Shown: piece after piece, positions 50,501 to 61,459 of the stretch | Numbering within the stretch: the stretch's first letter is position 1 | Layout of the letters: each line of letters opens with the position of its first letter | Assembly: GCA_917880885.1 (NCBI GenBank) | Contig: OU862913.1 | Span: 42,193,460 to 42,257,459 of the forward strand | Source: Limnephilus marmoratus | Taxonomy: Eukaryota > Arthropoda > Insecta > Trichoptera > Limnephilidae | DNA: 64,000 nt | Direction of reading: 5' to 3' | Notes under the pieces: model-generated | Seen by the model: the letters and a program-made list of their open reading frames with translations, nothing else | What the model was told of the DNA's origin: nothing | The model's database searches: none | Made by a program: the position numbers and the translations under genes

Positions 50501-51660
50501 GAGGCAGGTGCGCGCTCCTACTGACAAGTACTGAGAAGGAAACAAGACAAGACATGAAGGACAGAATGCCTTTCTGACAATAATACATTTTACAAGAGAG
50601 ATGAACAAGTTGTTCTTGGCCCTGGGTTGGCTAATTAGCCGCTAACTATCAATTACTTCATTTAAATCTCATCTAATGATTTATTTATTTTACGAGCCTT
50701 TTGCAAATTGGCAAACTACAATTTCTCGATAACCAATTGGACGATTGAGCTTAGATTTGTTATATGTCTTCAGTTATTTTTTTAACGTTGATAGCAGTAT
50801 TCGGTAGATATTTTAAAAATTTAATTTATATAACTCGGATCAGAGTAAAAAAAATGAGGAAAAATTAAAAAAAAAATTGAAGCATGCCGCAAATATGTGG
50901 AAAAAAAGTATGGTCGGAACGGCTACCAATCAATACAAAACTCATACAGATTGAGAATTTCAACATTTTTCTGATAAACTTTCGGAAGACTGGTTGCCAT
51001 TGAGGGGTTTTTCTCCTCACCGTTGTTGTCTTCAAGTTTAGTTTGCGAAATAATATTAAGAAAATATTTTTATCCTTTTGTTAAACGGGTAGGAACATGT
51101 TTTGAATTTTAAAAAGTGAGAATTCAAATGGTTTTGAAATACCTACTCATGTTGTTCGGACACATAAAGTACAAACGGGAAACTGGTGAATCTACCACCA
51201 TAACATTAGATTATGTAAACTAACCTTTTTTTATGTGATCTTTCGTTTTCGGCTACATCGCGTCGGAAGCTGAATTTTTTTTTTAATTTGAAAAATTTCT
51301 AAAAATTGGTTGCCCGGGGGCTAATTATTTGCTGTTTATTGTTACACAAGTTTTACACTTTGGTTTCCAAAAAACGGAAAAAATTTAAATTATAAAATTG
51401 AAATATTATTTTTGTTTTGAAGAGTTTTAATTTTCAATCAGTGCTCAAGAAATACAAAAAATTGAAATATTATATTTACTTTTAATTTATGTATTTAAAA
51501 TAAATAACTGAAAGCAAAGTTTTTTTTAAACTCTTTAAAGAGGTAGATCAGTTTCCCGCGTGTACTACGAATTTCCGAACACCATGTTTACACTTTATAC
51601 GTTAATGTAATATTTTTTTTTTTAGTCATATGTATTATATTTATTCAAAAAATTTTTTTT
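50501..51660. other. Downstream of gene 2, no gene seen
   Basis: AT-rich sequence with no open frame, repeat tail or RNA structure that I recognise. Confidence 0.5.
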
Positions 51661-51665
51661 GTTAT

Positions 51666-51671
51666 TTTATT
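51666..51671 (-). terminator. Poly(A) signal of gene 2
   Basis: AATAAA on the minus strand, 90 nt after the stop codon, followed by an A- and T-rich stretch. Confidence 0.5.
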
Positions 51672-51760
51672 TATGAATATCATTGTGCATATAAGTGTGT
51701 AACAATTAAATAATTAATTTTAAAAAAATGTATATAAAAAAAATGATCTGAAACAAGGTT

Positions 51761-51943
51761 CTAGACAAGAACACCGCTTTCAGGCCACACGATACCCTCT
51801 ATCCAGGGTATGAAGGCGGATATGCGGGTGTTGGTGTATGTGCAGGGTGATCTTTTCCAACAGGATGCCAACCCCACCAGGAGGTGGGTACAGGCCACCC
51901 TGTTGCTGTTTGGTAAAATCAACGGGCAACCGTTAAACCAGTA
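51761..51943 (-). CDS. Gene 2 terminal exon with stop codon
   Basis: 61 codons including TAG, acceptor TTTTTTTTCAG. Starts YWFNGCPLIL, continues LLVGLASCWKRSPC and TYTNTRISAFIPWIEG, the classical C-terminal block (LVGIVSWG...PGVYTRVSxFxxWI) of the trypsin fold. Ser195 is absent. It lies about 150 nt outside the matched duplication block, so the homology probably continues left of position 1. Confidence 0.88.
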   Translation of the reverse strand, partial: YWFNGCPLILPNSNRVACTHLLVGLASCWKRSPCTYTNTRISAFIPWIEGIVWPESGVLV

Positions 51944-54900
51944 CTGAAAAAAAAATAAAGCAATAAGGTGAACACACTCCAAATGGCAGATTATAAATTA
52001 GTGCATTTTTTCATCGGATTTTTAACACGTTTCCAGCGGGAGGGGTGGTTCTACCTTTTACGCCTGGTCCTACTTGAATGAACAAGAAAGCATTGCCGTC
52101 CGACCACTTTATATAAAGTGTGTACACAGATCTCTATGTATAGTAAATGTGGCACAAGTCTTCCTCATCTTCTTATCTTTTGTGTGGAGGAATATTATAT
52201 GGATTTTAGGCCAAAATACACCACCAAACTAAAAAAATTGTTTTATACGAGTATATCAAATGTGTAGTACATATGTATATGGGCAATTTTATTTATTTGT
52301 ATTTTTAACTATAAAATATACGCCATGAAAGATTTTAATATTCATAATTTTAGAGGCTACTTGGACAATTGTTTATGATAAAAAATTAAAAATTAATTTT
52401 ACAATATTTATTATAAAAATGTGGTGAAATATAAATAAAAAGATATAAATATTAAAAGAAAGCATTTTGATGGATCTAAATTAAAATTAAAATAACCCGT
52501 TGACCTGAAACTGCTTTATTGCGGCTTAAAGGGACTGTACTTTGAAGAACATAAAAATAAAATGTGTTGACAAGAAAAATTTAAAAAAAAATCTATTTAC
52601 GTCGAAACCCAAATTTGCCGCAGCAAATTAAAATTATCTTAAAAAACACATTTTTAACCTTTAACTGCTTACGTGATTTTTTTAAAGTATTCTCTGACGT
52701 GGGGCCTGTGCGGCCCGTTACTTTAAATGTTTATAAAGTTATACAGTTATACCAAAGATATAGAAATATAAGAGTCAGATATCTGGCACGAATATATGCT
52801 ACTTTATATATTTTTGTTTAAAATGAAGAATATGATGATATACAGGTAATTAAATAATTCAGTTTTGCTTTATTTTAGAGCCAGTTTTTAAATTTTGTCG
52901 TGGGTTAATTATAATGAAAAATAAATTTAATCTTGCACTATATACTGCGTTAATATAATAAATAAAATAAGAAATAAATCATAGTTAACCTTTAACTGCT
53001 GACGTGGGGCCGCTCAGGCCCAGTCATAATAATTATATCGAAATACTTCCCTCCTCCGCTCGTGACGTACATTTCGCTTCTAGTACCTTCGAATGTAGTG
53101 ACGCCAGAGCGGTAAGTTTAAATTTTTTTAATTTTTAATGTTGAATTTCTGTAAAAAATTCATTTTAATTTTTTTGCGGGCCTCTCTGATCCATCGTCAG
53201 TTCTTGCGTGACTTTTTTAAGTTGATTTTTACTATCCTATTAATATTATAAAGGTGAAAGTTTGTATGGATGTATGTTGTTACTCTTTCACACAAAAATT
53301 ACCGAATGGACTTTAAAAATTCTTACACTAATAGAAAGCTACATTATTTGCGTGATCTATAGGCTATATACATTGGTAAGCTCCTGTGCTATGAATAGTC
53401 TCTGGCGTTATGAAATTATTTTTCATACGTTTTCTGTCCCTAATAGAATCGACTTATTGCAAACGTCAGAAACCAATTGTCGCCTTGGAAACAATTTTTA
53501 TTTTTTTTTTTTTAATTGGCAATTCACCCTAAAAAGAGTACTTGGTTGGCGTCGTACTTAATAACTATCTCTAAAAATGAATCACGGAAATGTATTTGTG
53601 CGCATAAACCCGAATGACTGAACCAAATTGGATAATTCTTTTTTTATTCGTTATTTTGTATAAAACTACGAGTTCTGGCATTTTATAATTTGTATAAAAA
53701 TTATAATAGGTGGCATGCGAGCAGTTTGAAAACTGAATGTTTCGGGAATGAATGTGTGGAATGCGAGAAGTGAGTAGGGAGAGTGGGGAGGGGGGAAGGG
53801 GTGTTGGGAGGGTATTGGTGGAGGGGGAAAGGGGAGGGGGAGAAGGGTTGGAGGAGGGGGGTTAGGGGAGGGAGAGGGGGGAGGGAAGGAAGGGGAAAGG
53901 GGAAGGATGGAGGAGGGTGTGGGGAGGGGTAGGGGGTGGGGGGAAGGAGGTTGATGGGGGGAGTGGTGTGGGGAAAGGGAATGTGGAGGGGTAGGGGGTG
54001 AGGGGATTGGTGGGTGGAGGGAGAGTGGGAGGGAGTTGATGGGGGGAGTTGAGTGGAGATAGGGAAGGTGGAGGAGGCGGAGTGGGGTGGAAGAGGGTGG
54101 AGGGAAGGAAGGGAAGGGAGAGGGGTGGAGAAAGGTGGGGGGAGGTGGAGTGGGAGGGTGTGGGGTGGGGGAGGGGTGGTTGGAGAAGGAGGGGAAGGTA
54201 GAGGGGGGTTGATGGATGAGTGGAGTGAAGAGAGGGAAGGTGGAGGGGGGAGAAGTGGAGGAAGGGGTGGGTGGAGTGGAAGGGGGGTTGATGGGGGGAG
54301 TGGAGTGGGGATATGAAGGTGGAGGAGGCTGAGTGGGAATCCCCTAATACCATGCGAGCGAAGCCGCGGGAAAAAGCTAGTATAAAAATAAATATAAGCA
54401 ACTTTACTAAAGTTTTATATACAAAGTTTATACGAGCCACTATTGAAATATTATAATAAAAGTGAGTTCATTGTTTTTATTTAGTTTAATAGATAATACA
54501 GACTGATTACTGATCCCAAGCGATTTTTGACAAAAATTATTACATAAAATCCAAATTGTCAAATACCTATAAGTTACTTAACATTAAAAAATGTATTTTA
54601 TTTTATTTAAATATATCTAAATTGTCGAATAAATAATAATTTGGATTACAAAATTTGTGGATCTCTAATATATAAACTATAACTATTGATTGAAAAAAAT
54701 ATTATTTAGTTTGTTTGGGTATTTTAGCTTCAAATTAAAATTAAGTTTTGTATGTAACGGGCCGAAATGGACTGCACATCCGTTCCTCTTAAATCCTTAC
54801 ACTTGTAGCACTAGAGATGCGCGAATGTTGTTTTTTATAATGATTTGTGCCAAAGTGAAAACCAATTTATTTGTAATGTACGAGTAATAAAATAATACAT

Positions 54901-57900
54901 TGTGTTTCCACATAAAACACCACCAAATGGGCCCAACACTGACTTTAGGGAGTTTAACTTCAGTTTATGGAGTAGTATTTCAAAGTATCTTTTAATATCA
55001 GACAATACTTTAATATTTGGTGTGTGGTGAGTACTATGTAAAAACATTTACAAAATTAATTTATTATTTTCAAATATATTTAGCCGTTTAAAACAAAATG
55101 CATTTAGTGGAAGTTCCCTCTTGTTTTCGCCCATAATACGGGTAGATAGTCAGTGATTACATTCATGGTCAATGGTTCTAATTGCAGTTCAGTGCGGTCA
55201 ACCTAATCCAACCTAATACTAGTAGTTCTGTCAACAGTTAGTAGACCTCGCGTTCAAAAAATACGTTTCTATTTTTCTCTAAGACAAAATTTCTTCTGAA
55301 GGTCTTGTAAGTAGGTACTTAAATTGTTACCTTCTTAATTATGAATCAAGTTTTCGATTCGAACGGTGGTCTTCCACCAGGGTGATACTGAGAGTATCTT
55401 CAACTCTAGAAAGTACCGAAAATGAAAAATAAATCCTTTTACTTAAATTATGTGTGCAAAAACAACAACAATAATTTGAAAGTTACTTGCGCAAACACAA
55501 GAAATGCCTTCCATGCATATATAAAATGAAACCAATGTCGCCACTGGCTTAGTACATTTTGATTCTAGTCCATTTAGCACGTGCTCTGTCTCACACCTAA
55601 TATCGCTATCCCTTTTGAATTTCATTATTATACAGGAAATATACGACAATATTTTAAGCAAAGAATATTCAGACTTTTGGATCATGAAACAAGCCCACAC
55701 TAATTTGGGAGGGGGGTATGGGTACCGCCGCCCCAGGAACCATTTACTGGATAACTAACACCTAGGTAGCTGCCACCAGGTTCGCTAAGTTTGATGACTT
55801 AGCAGGGGTGCCCGGATTCAAGGGATGTCCGAGACTTGGCGGCGGATGTGTCTACCCACAATCTGCATGGCAGGCCGGATCGGGAGAGAATGATTCAGGG
55901 AGACCCATTGGCTTCTCCAGCCGTTCTCTCTTTGAATATATGGGATGGGTTTATACGTCTGTCACTCAGATTCCTACCCACCCATAATAAATTTCCTTCC
56001 CAAAACTTTCTTTCATTAAAAAACCCTCCCCACAGCATCCACAAAGATGAAAAAGGCCATGAGGGGAATTAATTTACTCAGGGCCTCCTGTGTGGAGCTA
56101 ATGTAAAAAAAATCACATATAATTTAAGTGAAATAATTTTATTACATTTCCGGCACGTTCAAGAATTGAAGACACTCTCAGTATCACCTTGGTGGAAGAC
56201 CATCATACCTAATCCAAATAATAAACATAACTACTTACAAATCTCACGATTTCAGTGGAAAACTTATGTTATTTGCGTAAAAACTAGAAAAGCCTTTCAC
56301 GCAGATTTAAATAGAACCATCGTCGCCACCGACTTAATACATTTTGGTTCTAGCCCATTTAGCACGCGCTCTGTCTCACATTGAATATCGCTTTCGCATT
56401 TGGATTTCATTATTATACAGGATAAGTTTAATAATATTTTAAGCAAAGAATATTCAGACTTCGTATCACAAAACACGCCCACTGTTTTATTCTTCTTTAT
56501 TCTATGGCGCACGCCAATAATGATTGTCACATGTCGGCTATCTTCAGCAGCTTTGCGTTACTACTTTTTTTGTTTTTATTAAATGTCTTGTAATATTAAT
56601 GTTTATAGTAAAAATTATTAATTTAAAAATAAAATCTACAGTATAATAAGCTTGGTTTACAATACATCTCAGCGTTACATACCGGACATTCCCTAGTTGT
56701 GTTGACTGGGCGGCTGCAAATCTCCACGTCATGTTTTATACCGGCAGGGTGCCAGCTGTTAGTGGGAAATGCTTTGGAGCACTCCTCCTGAGACACTCTC
56801 TGCATGCTCGTCTGAAATGTTGAAAAACAAACCAACTGATTATTTTATCCAGTGAGAACAAATGTGCTATTAATTTTTGCAACAAATATACGAAGAGGAA
56901 ATTAATATTAGCAGTGTTTTTTTTAAACCCTCACAGGAGGCCCTGAGGGGAAAAAATACCTCTGGACCTGTGGCATCTTTGTAGATGCTGTGTGGAGAGT
57001 TTTAATTGGAAAAAGAAGGAGAGGAAGTTCTGGGAAGAAAAAAGGTATCAGGGGTGGGTAGGAATCTGGGGGTCAACGTGTTAATCCATCCCTCCCTCGG
57101 CGGTGCTATAGGTCAAGAGAGTCCGTCTGGAGTGTTCAAAGTTCTCCCTCAACCAAATTCTCCCTATCCGGCCCGTTAAGCAGTAGGTGGGTAAATGGAT
57201 CCGTCGCAGAGACCTAGACAAATCTCACTCCATGATCATGGGCACCCCTGCTAAGTCACCAAACGTAGCAAACCACATGGTGTGAGCTATGTCAGAGGCG
57301 TTGGTTATTCAATAAATAGTCCGAGGCGGCGGTACCCATACCCGAGCCGTAGGCCACCCGAAGTGGTTCACTACGTTTGGTGATTTAGCAGGGGTGCCCG
57401 GGTTCATGGAGTGAGGTTTGTCTAGGTCTTGAAGGTGGATGACTAGGACATACTGAACCCCAGATTCCTACCCACCCCTTAAACCCTTTTCATTCCCAGA
57501 ACCCTCCTCTCCTTTCTTTCCTAAAAAAAACCCTCCACACAGTATCCCTAAGGATGACATAGGCCCTGAGGGAAATTATTTTCCTCATAGTCTCCTGTGT
57601 CGAGCTCATGTAAAAAAAAAAACGTATGCTATAGATATTTAGCATAAGTAGTAGTAGGTGGGTAAATGGATCCGTCGCCAAGACCTAGACAAATCTCACC
57701 CCATGAGCACGGGCACCCTTGCTAAGTCACCAAACGTAGCAAACCACATGGTGTGACCTATGTTAGATGTGATGGTTTTTCAATAAATGATTCCCGAGGC
57801 GGCGGTACCCATAGCCGCCTCCCAAATTAATATTTTATTTTGTTTTTAGCTTAATTAGTTATTTAGCATCGTTAGACCCATTAAATTAATACATTTAACA

Positions 57901-60900
57901 TTACATAGTGGAGTAATGCCACTATCTTCTAATCAACCCAGAATTGTTGTACTTAGTGGGAATAACAAAGCAAAAACAACCAAAGAACATTTCTACCGCG
58001 CTATCCCCATAGTATTACAATATGAAGTGAGATATTATTGAAATATGTTTTTATTGTGAATACAGCACAAATCTCCCAAATGCTCCTAACCGCCTAGAGC
58101 CGTGGTCGTCAAACTGCGGCCCGCGACGCATATTTGTGCGGCCCGCACAAATATCTGGCGTTTTCTTTTTAAATAATTTTTTTCAAGTACAATTATACTA
58201 TCCGTTTTTTGCGGCCCGCACAAATATGTGCCGTTTTGTTTTTAAATATATTTTTTTCATGTACCTAGATACAATTAATTATACTATCCGTTTTTTTGTG
58301 GCCCGCACAAATATCTGCCGTTTTCTTTTTAAACATATATTTTTTCATGTACAATTAATTATATTATCCGTTTTTTTTTACAATTAATTATATTGACGTT
58401 TGAGAATTTCAGAGGGGCAGTAGAACACTCAGATTAAATTAGAGGGTGTAGGTAGGTAAAAAAAAAATATGGTAAAAAATACCAAAAACACGCTTATCAC
58501 GTACTAATAAAGCAAAATAAATTTTAATATTGGTTAATTTTTGTTATTGTATGTATTGTTATCATTTTTATCACGTGTGCGAAAATTCACATATTTCGGT
58601 AGTTCGGGAAGTGAATGAAAATTGAACTGAAAGATTCCATTACAGATTAAAGATACACACAAATTTAAAAAAAAAATAATATTATGATTTTTATTTTATT
58701 TTATTTTTATTATTATTATTATTAAGATTTTATTATTATTATTAAGAATTGACACTAGGTATATCAGGAGGTGACACTATATCATGAACACAAGAAGGAA
58801 GGAAGTAGCAACCCGGTACGTAAATACAAAATAATTGCTTTTTGACTTGCTAAACAAAAAGGTACAACACCCCCCCCCCCCCCCCCCCCCCACCCCCCGA
58901 AATCATAAGTGTGCGGCCCGCGGTGTATTGTCCTATGTGGCCCTTGACCAGAAAAGTGTGACGACCGCTGGTCTAGAGTCTAAAGCCAATGGGACTATGG
59001 CATCCCCAATGTAGGCATGTTGTGAAACTGAAGGAAGTGGGGAGGAGAAGGAGATGGGAGGAGGAAGGTGGGAAGGCTGACTAATTAGATCTGGTCACCA
59101 AACACGATAGAGCCACTATTTCTCCAGTCATTCACCAGGGCGATACTGACAATACCATTTACTCTGGAACGTGCCACGAACATGGTGTGTTATTTAAATG
59201 ATTTAATTATTTATTGTGACGTTTACACGTCATTACACGTTATTACACGTCAGGATTTGAACCCGCTACCTCTGAATTCGTCACTTGACCATGGAGATCT
59301 TGGAAGAGTGTCCTTTAATCAACATTTAATTTTAATAAAATATCTTTGTTTGTATATTTGCACCTCTTTAGAGTGGTAGAAAAACCATAAGCACGTAGAG
59401 ATCGGGAGAGCATGTAATAATGAAAAGGTTTTATAATGGGAAAATCAGATGGTTTTTATATGTAGAGCGGATGGACGGTGAACGGAGTGTCAGGAGAATA
59501 TAAGACGTGTAAGTGAATGGTAGAAGAAGTGTGGTACGCCCAAGGAAGACATCGCATGACCAAGTGAATCAAGTACCTACTTGAGTTGTGTCATCTCAAG
59601 ATTCAGAATAACAGAAGAGTGCCTATGCATAAGACGATGAACAAACGTGAATGAAGCAAATAGTGTTTGTTAAAACAGAGGCGTGTGGCGGACCACCCTC
59701 TCTGCTTACTCCTGCGGAAAACGGCATGCTTGTTGGACATCTATTAAAATAATGTACACTTAGTACCGGCGACAGCTGTCAATCTTGTCGTTATCACATC
59801 ATTGTTCATTGTTCATCATGAAGGCAGAGAAAAGTGTTCTAACCTTTCCTTCCATGTAGTCATTTAGTATGAAGCCACTGTTGGGAAGAGGAGTGCCCGT
59901 GTGGAGACAGACTGGCAGAATTCTGCTCGTGAATTTCACCCTGAAATTGAAAAATGTTCAACTATAGATTTTTGTTTGTGTTAAAAACAATAATTTATTT
60001 TAGAAAAAAGCTGTGAGGCGGTATTACGATGCAATAATATCCCTTAACCCTTTAGGTGCGGTATGCCGATATTCCGGCATGACGCATGACACACGTGAAC
60101 ATCCCTCACGTGTCCCCGTCACCAGTTTTAAAATTTTGTTAATTTTTTTTGCAGTAAAAAAGTATTCATTAATAAATATGATTACTTTACTTTTCCACGG
60201 ATTATTAACCGTAACATTTTAAATAATAATAAAAAAGGTGCTAATTTCGGTTGTGATTCTGTCTGTCTGTAACTCCAGTTCAATAAACTTTTTTCTGGAG
60301 AATTCAGACAAGCGATAAACTAACTACAAATATAAATTGCCATTTTCAAAATTGGAACTGTTTATCGAGAATTCAGTCAATTCGTGATTTTTCACTAATC
60401 TGCGCTAGTTCTATATGTCTATTTATATAGAGAAGACTATCTGTGATGATGGAATCTATAGTTATTGTTAATAGCTTTAGTTTATATAGTTATTTGTTTT
60501 CGATATTGATGAAATTTTTGCACGCACACAAGAATGGGAGGTCACATTAAATTACGAAATACTCAACATAAAGCTCGAGTAAGGCCGGGGACTGCTCCTA
60601 ACCGTCTGAAGTGAAACTGTGGAAATTGGGCTATGTTGTGAAGCTGGAGGTAGTGGGGAGGAGAAGGAGATGAGGAGGAAGAAGGTGGGGAAGTTCCTGG
60701 CTATTCAGATCTGGTCATCAAATACGGCTAAAACCATTTTAAGTAACCTTTCATTTCTGAATGGTGGTCTTATACCAGGGCGATACTGAGAGTATCTTCT
60801 ATTCTGGAACGTGCCGTAAATATACTACATATATTGTTTTAAATGAATAAGTTGAGAAATATCACAAATTAATTAAATAAAATTTACTAACACATGCCGA

Positions 60901-61316
60901 ATTCGAATCTGCGACCTCCGTATTACTAGTCGAGAGCTATTTCCCTTGACCACGAAGGCGGTCAGATTTGTTATATTGATAAAACAAATACTGAAAAGTT
61001 TAAAAGTAGAATGGAGAAATAGAGCAGGTCTGAAGGTTGGGGAGATAGCTCAGTTGCTAGAGTAAACTCCCGAACAGTATATGGTCTGGAATTCCAATTA
61101 CATAATTATTATTATATTATATAATTATGAAATACTTACTCTCTGTCTAGCTGAAGGAGGGCAATGTTGTTGTACGCTTTAGAGTAAGTTTCGTTGTATA
61201 GCGGGTGAATGTATTGTTTAGTGACGCCATATATCTCATCTGGATTGTAGCTGTACCTGAAGCTGTACCAGGGTTTTAATGTCCCTCCCAATCCAACAAA
61301 CTGAACTTTATCAGAT
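51761..61316 (-). CDS. Gene 2: 3' part of a tandem paralogue of gene 1 (last four exons)
   Basis: Minus-strand exons 61316-61140, 59940-59844, 56811-56683 and 51943-51761 join in phase and end at TAG (51,763-51,761). They correspond to gene 1 exons 10-12 plus the terminal exon; the 5' exons lie beyond the right edge. The sequence reads YNNIALLQLDRE, then VKFTSRILPVCL, SQEECSKAF, ECP|YWFNGCPL and ISAFIPWIEGIVW. Asp102 is Asn. The GDSGGP motif is replaced by YWFNGCP, one residue longer and without serine, so the protein cannot be a serine protease. It is a pseudo-protease like gene 1, with the same inferred cofactor role. The gene is transcribed towards gene 1, with 16 kb between its stop and the gene 1 promoter. 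Confidence 0.85.
53233..54397 (+). repeat. Lepidopteran-type repeat with a large polypurine expansion
   Basis: Begins ATTAATATTATAAAGGTGAA AGTTTGTATGGATG and ends GCGAGCGAAGCCGCGGGAAA AAGCTAGT, both ends known to me from moth and butterfly repeats. About 53,765-54,335 is nearly pure G and A on the plus strand. Absent from copy 1 of the segmental duplication. Confidence 0.75.
55705..56109 (+). mobile_element. SINE A copy
   Basis: Head TGGGTACCGCCGCCCCAGGA ACC, GGCCGGATCGGGAGAGAATG, and tail GCCTCCTGTGTGGAGCTAAT plus GTAAAAAAAA. Corresponds to the disrupted copy at 1,941-2,483 in duplication copy 1. Confidence 0.85.
56683..56811 (-). CDS. Gene 2 exon equivalent to gene 1 exon 12
   Basis: 129 nt, phase 0 at both ends, acceptor AACATTTCAG, donor GTATGT. 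TSMQRVSQEECSKAFPTNSW replaces the gene 1 version (which has GLFF after PT), and NTTREC replaces NPIGEC. Remainder identical. Confidence 0.85.
56925..57345 (-). mobile_element. SINE A copy, reverse
   Basis: Partner of 3,292-3,735 in the other duplication copy: CACAGGAGGCCCTGAGGGGA through GAGGCGGCGGTACCCATACC. Confidence 0.85.
57345..57830. mobile_element. Two further SINE A pieces, head-on
   Basis: 57,345-57,620 is a forward copy (GCCACCCGAAGTGGTTCACT to TCGAGCTCATGTAAAAAAAA). 57,645-57,830 is the head of a reverse copy. The forward piece is absent from copy 1, so it interrupts the reverse SINE shared by both copies. Confidence 0.8.
58101..58971. mobile_element. hAT-type non-autonomous element
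   Basis: Ends CGTGGTCGTCAAACTGCGGC and (inverted) CCAGCGGTCGTCACACTTTT, a hAT-like terminal motif. Flanks CCTAGAGC and TCTAGAGT fit an 8-bp target duplication, and copy 1 is uninterrupted (TCTAGAGCCAGTGG near 4,010). Interior has three GCGGCCCGCACAAATAT repeats and a C-run at 58,869-58,896. No transposase. Confidence 0.85.
58975..59312 (-). mobile_element. SINE B copy, reverse
   Basis: Partner of 4,005-4,330; the tRNA-like end (GGATTTGAACCCGCTACCTC) has lost part of its sequence. Confidence 0.75.
59405..59735 (+). mobile_element. Degenerate LINE C-terminal fragment, family D
   Basis: Best copy of the family: VERMDGERSVRRIYKTCKWM and EVWYAQGRHRMTK on the plus strand; partner of 5,250-5,535. 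Confidence 0.5.
59844..59940 (-). CDS. Gene 2 exon equivalent to gene 1 exon 11
   Basis: 97 nt, phase 2 in and phase 0 out, donor GTTAGA. The first 27 residues are nearly identical to gene 1 (VKFTSRILPVCLHTGTPL), but the last residues are NDYMEGK instead of TASISASTEYK, so it is four codons shorter. Confidence 0.8.
60588..60965 (-). mobile_element. SINE B-related copy, reverse
   Basis: Partner of 9,108-9,482, with the decayed tRNA-like head GAATTCGAATCTGCGACCTC. Confidence 0.7.
61140..61316 (-). CDS. Gene 2 exon equivalent to gene 1 exon 10
   Basis: 177 nt, phase 2 in and out, donor GTAAGT. About 14 of 52 aligned residues differ from gene 1, plus six inserted residues in a tyrosine-rich stretch (WYSFRYSYNPD). 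It ends with YNNIALLQLDRE; Asn stands where catalytic Asp102 should be. Confidence 0.86.
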
Positions 61317-61459
61317 CTGAAACAAAAGACGCTTCTTTAATGCTAAATATGTCCTTATCTGATAGTATTATTATCTGAAGGACTGTACATTTCTGATTGT
61401 TGTAAACGGAAGTGACTTTCACTGTTGTTTTCAAAAAGAACCGTCTCAGACAAGAAAAT

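Noticed and set aside
53862..54440. 192-codon minus-strand open frame rich in Pro, Ser, Leu and Thr
   Set aside because: It is the translation of the polypurine tract; no domain, no splice context, and composition is dictated by the repeat.
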